64,000 nucleotides of DNA from Roseivivax lentus (GTDB taxonomy: Bacteria; Pseudomonadota; Alphaproteobacteria; Rhodobacterales; Rhodobacteraceae). The DNA is taken from contig NZ_FTOQ01000017.1 of NCBI RefSeq assembly GCF_900156805.1, positions 1 to 64,000 on the forward strand. Direction: 5' to 3'. Each line of letters starts with the position of its first letter. The first letter of the stretch is position 1. The notes beneath the pieces are model-generated. The model was not told the DNA's origin, ran no database searches, and worked only from the letters and a program-made list of their open reading frames with translations. Below, piece after piece: positions 60,457-64,000 of the stretch. The translations under genes and the position numbers were made by a program.

Positions 60457-61785
60457 ATGACCCTGAGCTTTGCCCCGGACGCGATTGAGACCTGGCCGCT
60501 GGCCCAGCTCCAGCCTTACGCGAACAACGCGAAGGCGCATGGCGCGGACCAGGTCGCGAAGATCGCCGCCAGCATGGCGGAATTCGGCTGGACGGTTCCG
60601 TGCCTGGTCGCGGACGACGGCGAGCTGATCGCGGGCCATGGCCGGGTGCTGGCGGCAACCCAGCTCGGGCTGACCGAAGCGCCAGTGATCGTGCTCGGGC
60701 ATCTGACCGAAGCGCAGCGGCGGGCTTACCGGATCGCGGACAACAAGCTGACCGAACTGGGCACCTGGGACGAGGCGCTGCTGTCTGCGGAACTGAACGA
60801 CCTGCTGGCGGAGGACTACGATCTGTCTCTGGTCGGTTTTTCCGATGGTGAGTTGGACAAGCTGCTGGCCTATGTGCCGGAGGAGGATGGCGACGAAGGT
60901 GGTGCCGGGGGCTCTGTGCCGCCGGTGACCATTCCCGAGCCGCCGCGCAATCCGGCATCGCAAACCGGCGACCTGTGGATCCTCGGCGATCATCGGTTGC
61001 TCTGCGGCGATAGCACCAGCGCTGCCGATGTACGCCGCCTGATGAATGGCGAGCGGGCGATCCTGTTCGCGACCGATCCGCCGTACCTCGTCGACTACGA
61101 CGGCTCGAACCATCCGACACGGAACAAGGATTGGTCGGCGTCTTATGGCACCACCTGGGACGACAGCAGCCAAGGTGCGGAACTGTACGATGGCTTCATC
61201 GCCGCTGCAGTGGCTGAGGCAATCGCCGAGAACGCGGCCTGGTATTGCTGGCACGCCTCGCGTCGTCAGGCGATGCTGGAAGCCTGCTGGGAGAAGGCTG
61301 GGGCATTCGTTCACCAGCAGATCATCTGGGTGAAAGACCGCGGTGTCCTGACCCGGTCGCACTACCTCTGGAAGCACGAGCCCTGTTTCATGGGCTGGCG
61401 CCGCCCCAACCGGCCGCCGAAGGTTGCCGAGGAAACCCTACCGTCGACTTGGGCGCTGCCCAGCTTCGCCAAGGACGACCGGCCCAACCACCCAACGCCG
61501 AAACCACTCGACGCCTTCGGGATTCCGATGCGCCAGCATGTGGCGCGGGGCGGTCTCTGCTACGAGCCGTTCTGCGGCTCCGGCTCGCAGATCATGGCGG
61601 GCGAGGCCAACGGCCGCCGCGTCTTCGCGATGGAGATCAGCCCGGCTTATGTCGATGTCGCAGTCGAACGCTGGCAGGCCGAAACCGGTCGCGAGGCTAT
61701 CCTCGATGGGGACGGTCGGACCTTCGCCGAGTCCAAAGCCGAGCGGCTGGGCCAGCCCGCGAACGACGAGGAGGCGGCCGCATGA
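60457..61785 (+). CDS. phage DNA methyltransferase with ParB-like N-domain
   Basis: 442-aa protein. Residues 10-130 are a ParB-like nuclease-type fold (LQPYANNAKAHG, GELIAGHGRVLAATQLG). From about 175 the methyltransferase starts: DPPY at 207-210 (TDPPYLVDYDG) and the AdoMet motif EPFCGSGSQIMAGE near 370. DPPY before FxGxG places it in the beta group of N4-cytosine or N6-adenine methylases. It probably protects phage DNA against host restriction. Its stop overlaps the next start (ATGA). Confidence 0.9.
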   Translation: MTLSFAPDAIETWPLAQLQPYANNAKAHGADQVAKIAASMAEFGWTVPCLVADDGELIAGHGRVLAATQLGLTEAPVIVLGHLTEAQRRAYRIADNKLTELGTWDEALLSAELNDLLAEDYDLSLVGFSDGELDKLLAYVPEEDGDEGGAGGSVPPVTIPEPPRNPASQTGDLWILGDHRLLCGDSTSAADVRRLMNGERAILFATDPPYLVDYDGSNHPTRNKDWSASYGTTWDDSSQGAELYDGFIAAAVAEAIAENAAWYCWHASRRQAMLEACWEKAGAFVHQQIIWVKDRGVLTRSHYLWKHEPCFMGWRRPNRPPKVAEETLPSTWALPSFAKDDRPNHPTPKPLDAFGIPMRQHVARGGLCYEPFCGSGSQIMAGEANGRRVFAMEISPAYVDVAVERWQAETGREAILDGDGRTFAESKAERLGQPANDEEAAA

Positions 61786-62084
61786 AGCAATCGCGCGCCA
61801 TGTCGCTGGTCGAGTCCGTCGCCAATGTGACCGTCGGCTACGGAGTCGCGGTCGCAACCCAGATCGTTGTCTTACCGATTTTCGGGCTGCACACGACTCT
61901 GGCGCAGAACCTGAAGATGGGGGCCATCTTCACCATCGTGTCGATCGGCCGTTCCTTCGCCTTGCGGCGGCTGTTCGAGGCGATCCGGGTAAAAGCGACG
62001 AAGCCGCCGCTGACAAGGCGACGGCTTCCCTATAGTCGGGACTTCAGGGGCGCGGCGGATCGAAATCAGCGCTCGATACGATAA
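61782..62084 (+). CDS. small phage membrane protein (DUF7220 type)
   Basis: 100-aa protein with two hydrophobic segments (SVANVTVGYGVAVATQIVVL and LKMGAIFTIVSIG) and a basic C-terminus. The pattern matches the DUF7220 small membrane proteins of rhodobacterial phages. It overlaps the methyltransferase stop. Its last 19 bases overlap the convergent DUF3489 gene. The function is unknown. Confidence 0.7.
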   Translation: MKQSRAMSLVESVANVTVGYGVAVATQIVVLPIFGLHTTLAQNLKMGAIFTIVSIGRSFALRRLFEAIRVKATKPPLTRRRLPYSRDFRGAADRNQRSIR

Positions 62085-62635
62085 ACCCGTCCCCGGTTCT
62101 CAACCTTCTCCGAGGTGATCTCGAGGCCGAGCTTCTTTTTCAGCGCCCCGGCCATCGCGCCGCACACCGTGTGCGATTGCCAGCCCGTCGCTGCCATGAT
62201 CTCCTCAATGGTCGCGCCGTCCGGCGCGCGCAGCATGGCGATCAGCGTGGCCTGCTTGGTGCCCTCGCGCGGCGTGCGCGTCTTTGGCGCGGCCTCCGGT
62301 TCGGTCGGAACGTCCTGCGCGAGAGTGTCGGTCGGCGCGTCCGTCGCGCCCGCAGGCGCGGTGTTCGAGTCCTCGGGCTTGATGCCGATGGCGGCGAGGC
62401 CTGCGTCGGTAGCGATTAGCGTGACACCGTGGGCGTCGCCGGTCTCGCGCCAGACGGGCTCGCCCTTGCGCATGTCGGCTTCGACCTCTTCGAGGAAGCC
62501 CTTGGTGAGCATCGCGCCGACCACCTTGGCGGCGGCCCCGCCGCGCAGGCTGTCGGGCAGCGGCAGGGCAATGCGGTCCTTGTTCTGGGCCGCGCGGGAC
62601 AGGATGATCGTCTGGGTCTCGGAAAGCTTGGTCAT
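62066..62635 (-). CDS. DUF3489 family protein
   Basis: 189-aa protein with a low-complexity linker (residues 90-125, TAPAGATDAPTDTLAQD) and the DUF3489 C-terminus: TKQATLIAMLRAPDGATIEEIMAATGWQSHTVCGAMAGALKKKLGL, an HTH-like DNA-binding region. In many alphaproteobacteria this gene lies beside DUF2924 and a serine recombinase; here the other two are 19 kb away. It is on the strand opposite to its phage neighbours and may be controlled on its own. Confidence 0.83.
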   Translation of the reverse strand: MTKLSETQTIILSRAAQNKDRIALPLPDSLRGGAAAKVVGAMLTKGFLEEVEADMRKGEPVWRETGDAHGVTLIATDAGLAAIGIKPEDSNTAPAGATDAPTDTLAQDVPTEPEAAPKTRTPREGTKQATLIAMLRAPDGATIEEIMAATGWQSHTVCGAMAGALKKKLGLEITSEKVENRGRVYRIER

Positions 62636-62729
62636 GGGGTCGTCTCCGTTCTCGGACCGCGACCGTCGCGGTCTTCTACGATCCCAAGCCGCGCAGGGCG
62701 CGCGGCCGGAGTTCGGGCGAAGGCCGAGG

Positions 62730-62948
62730 TCAGATCAGCCCGAGATCCCGCAGGAGTGCTGCAGCATCAGGCGGCCGGTCGGTGGCGACATCGATGGCGA
62801 TGGTCATGCTGTCGGCGGTGAGGCGCGCGGGAATGTCGGCTTCCTCGCGGAGCGATGCTTCGATCTCGTCGAGAACCGCCGGGATGCGGCTGGTGTCCCA
62901 GGGCTCGTTGAGGCCGCGAATGGCGATGCGGATGGTGCTGGTTTCCAT
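62730..62948 (-). CDS. small acidic phage-region protein
   Basis: 72-aa protein (STIRIAIRGLNEPWDTSRIPAVLDEIEASLREE in the first half). AGGAG lies eight bases before the ATG at 62948. An alternative start at 62966 would overlap the next gene's stop (ATGA) and add six residues. No family is recognised. It lies in a minus-strand group of three with its neighbours. Confidence 0.6.
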   Translation of the reverse strand: METSTIRIAIRGLNEPWDTSRIPAVLDEIEASLREEADIPARLTADSMTIAIDVATDRPPDAAALLRDLGLI

Positions 62949-62962
62949 GGCGTTGGCTCCTG

Positions 62963-63232
62963 TCATTCGGCGTGCTCGCCTTCGCTGAAGGCGCTGTCGG
63001 TGATGCGCTTCAGGAGGCTTGCGTAATGCTCAAGCGTGCCGACATGGCCCCAATTCACCTCGTCGGGGTGGGCGTCGAAATGGTCGTCGCTCAGGCTCGA
63101 CAAGCGGGCGAGCATCTCGTCGATCTCGGCCTTTTTGCCGATGAATGCGTTGAGCGCTGCCTCCTTGTTCCGCGCAGCCTTCTCTGCACGCAGTTGGTGG
63201 CGGGGTGTGGTGATCAGGTTCAGGCGGGTCAT
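62963..63232 (-). CDS. small helical phage-region protein
   Basis: 89-aa mostly helical protein (HQLRAEKAARNKEAALNAFIG, DEMLARLSSLSDDHFDAHPDEV). It sits first in the minus-strand trio, divergent from the terminase small-subunit gene. The gap to 63344 should hold the promoters of both directions. No family is recognised. Confidence 0.6.
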   Translation of the reverse strand: MTRLNLITTPRHQLRAEKAARNKEAALNAFIGKKAEIDEMLARLSSLSDDHFDAHPDEVNWGHVGTLEHYASLLKRITDSAFSEGEHAE

Positions 63233-63343
63233 CGCGGTCGCTCCGTGGTGAGTTGCATCGTTTTCGTAGGATCACGTTCGCTCTGGCGCAGAGGCTTATC
63301 AACTACATAAGCACATGATTTTGCATGATAATCGGAGCGCGCA

Positions 63344-63904
63344 ATGGAGGGTCTGAGCGAGCGCCAATACGCCGCCCGCGTCGGCCTTTCACGCGGGGCG
63401 ATCCAGAAGGCCAAGGCCACGGGACGCGTGGTGCTGCACGGCGATGGCAGCATTGACGCGGTGGCCAGCGATACCCTGCGCTCTGAGGCGACCGATCCGT
63501 CCAAGACACGGAAAGCACCGCAGCCAAAGCTCAAACCCGTCCCGGAGGCGGCGGTATCTGCCGTAGGCGAAACGCTGCGCGAACAGGGAATGGCAGCCCC
63601 GCCTGTCGGCAGCGGCACCACGTTCCTGCAGGCAAAGACGGCCAATGAAGTGCTGAAGGCGCAGGAACGCCGTATCCGGCTGCAAAAGCTGAAGGGCGAG
63701 CTGATCGACCGGGCCCGCGCTCTGTCGCTGGTGTTTCGGCTGGCGCGGCAGGAGCGCGACGTCTGGGTGAACTGGCCCGCCCGTGCGGCGGCGTTGATGG
63801 CGGCTGATCTGGGTGTGGAGCCCGCAGCAATGCAGAAGGTTCTGGAGAATCATGTCCGTGCCCAGCTCGACGATCTTGCCGAGGTCAAACCCGATCTCCG
63901 GTGA
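63344..63904 (+). CDS. terminase small subunit-like protein
   Basis: 186-aa protein of the Nu1/elements-of-external-origin type: N-terminal HTH (SERQYAARVGLSRGAIQKAKATGRVVL) followed by a helical region (ANEVLKAQERRIRLQKLKGELIDRARALSLVFRLARQERDVWVNWPARAA). Such proteins bind the packaging site and load the large terminase. It is followed directly by the large-subunit start. The order terminase small, terminase large marks the packaging module. Confidence 0.78.
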   Translation: MEGLSERQYAARVGLSRGAIQKAKATGRVVLHGDGSIDAVASDTLRSEATDPSKTRKAPQPKLKPVPEAAVSAVGETLREQGMAAPPVGSGTTFLQAKTANEVLKAQERRIRLQKLKGELIDRARALSLVFRLARQERDVWVNWPARAAALMAADLGVEPAAMQKVLENHVRAQLDDLAEVKPDLR

Positions 63905-64000
63905 AACGGACGACATGCTGGAATTTGACGGCGCTGCGGAAATCCTGCGCGCCTGGGGTGCTGGCCTCACGCCTGATCCGGACCTGACCGTGTCCGAATG
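63852..64000 (+). CDS. phage terminase large subunit (GpA type), N-terminus only
   Basis: Open at the right window edge. GGAG four bases before ATG 63852 supports this start, although it overlaps the small terminase gene by 53 bases. The in-frame ATG at 63915 is the alternative. The visible part (MLEFDGAAEILRAWGAGL, then TPDPDLTVSE) matches the beginning of GpA-type packaging ATPases (LTVSEWA pattern). The ATPase motifs lie beyond the window. Confidence 0.75.
   Translation, partial: MSVPSSTILPRSNPISGETDDMLEFDGAAEILRAWGAGLTPDPDLTVSE

Larger units (their letters stand above)
39913..64000. mobile_element. prophage/genomic island next to tRNA-Ser, open on the right
   Basis: From the tRNA-Ser 3' end onward the gene content is mobile: a serine recombinase cassette, defence-like genes, an S24-type phage repressor (48997), a phage replication module (50.7-60 kb), a DNA methyltransferase (60.5 kb) and the terminase genes (63.3 kb to the window edge). 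Structural genes should follow outside the window. Visible GC drops strongly at 43.7-46.8 kb, consistent with cargo of other origin. The exact attachment site is not visible because the right end is outside the window. The recombinase cassette may belong to a separate, older insertion nested beside the prophage. Confidence 0.85.

Noticed and set aside
60113-61120. Minus-strand frame antisense to the methyltransferase start
   Set aside because: It is Arg/Pro/Ser-rich with no domain, and it crosses the non-coding gap and the well-supported methyltransferase gene.

Overview
The window is chromosomal DNA from an alphaproteobacterium, most likely a member of the Rhodobacteraceae. The evidence is the high GC content, the gene families and their arrangement: an ScfR-type XRE regulator beside acs and a Liv-type ABC transporter, a symporter/histidine kinase fusion, an orphan FliM-like SpoA protein, and a DUF2924/recombinase cassette. 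The species cannot be named from sequence alone.

Positions 1-39.8 kb are core chromosome. The left end holds the start of acetyl-CoA synthetase, a complete Liv-type importer operon (substrate-binding protein, two permeases, two ATPases) and, divergently, a short-chain-acyl-sensing XRE regulator with a perfect inverted repeat between them. A response regulator, a small membrane protein and a sodium:solute symporter/histidine kinase fusion follow, then an orphan FliM-like protein. Next come a sulfur module (DUF442 protein plus a two-part YeeE/YedE transporter), an enoyl-CoA hydratase/3-hydroxyacyl-CoA dehydrogenase-like protein, and a long acyl-CoA ligase. A five-gene minus-strand operon carries two beta-ketoadipate pathway enzymes (PcaB, PcaD), a hydrolase, an MFS exporter and an alcohol dehydrogenase. 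It diverges from an L-lactate dehydrogenase-type flavoenzyme. Housekeeping genes follow: rplY, pth, a DUF2237 protein, an unusual operon of two Asp-rich exported proteins plus a membrane LuxR-type regulator, trpB, NDH-2, trpA, an epimerase, PPK2, a MATE exporter, ychF, a DUF1127 protein and a TPR regulator.

At 39.82 kb is tRNA-Ser(GCT). Everything to its right up to the window edge looks like an integrated element, mainly a prophage whose morphogenesis genes lie beyond 64 kb. Its left arm has a metallophosphatase, a serine recombinase cassette (four overlapping genes) and a minus-strand series running from the phage repressor: repressor, AbiJ-like/PD-(D/E)XK nuclease, an unknown protein, then a Septu-like AAA ATPase + HNH nuclease pair of visibly lower GC. 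This looks like phage-borne anti-phage cargo expressed from, or next to, the lysogeny promoter. To the right of the repressor is the early/replication region: HTH protein, ATPase, SSB-like protein, helicase, Cas4-like nuclease, primase/helicase, RuvC-like nuclease, many with ATGA or GTGA overlaps. A methyltransferase, small genes and the terminase genes follow.

The most notable non-coding structures are a nine-copy 10-bp repeat array plus a large hairpin directly behind the primase/helicase gene (58.50-58.75 kb, a candidate replication origin), and a four-copy GTGGGATG array in front of the excisionase-like gene (50.51-50.63 kb).
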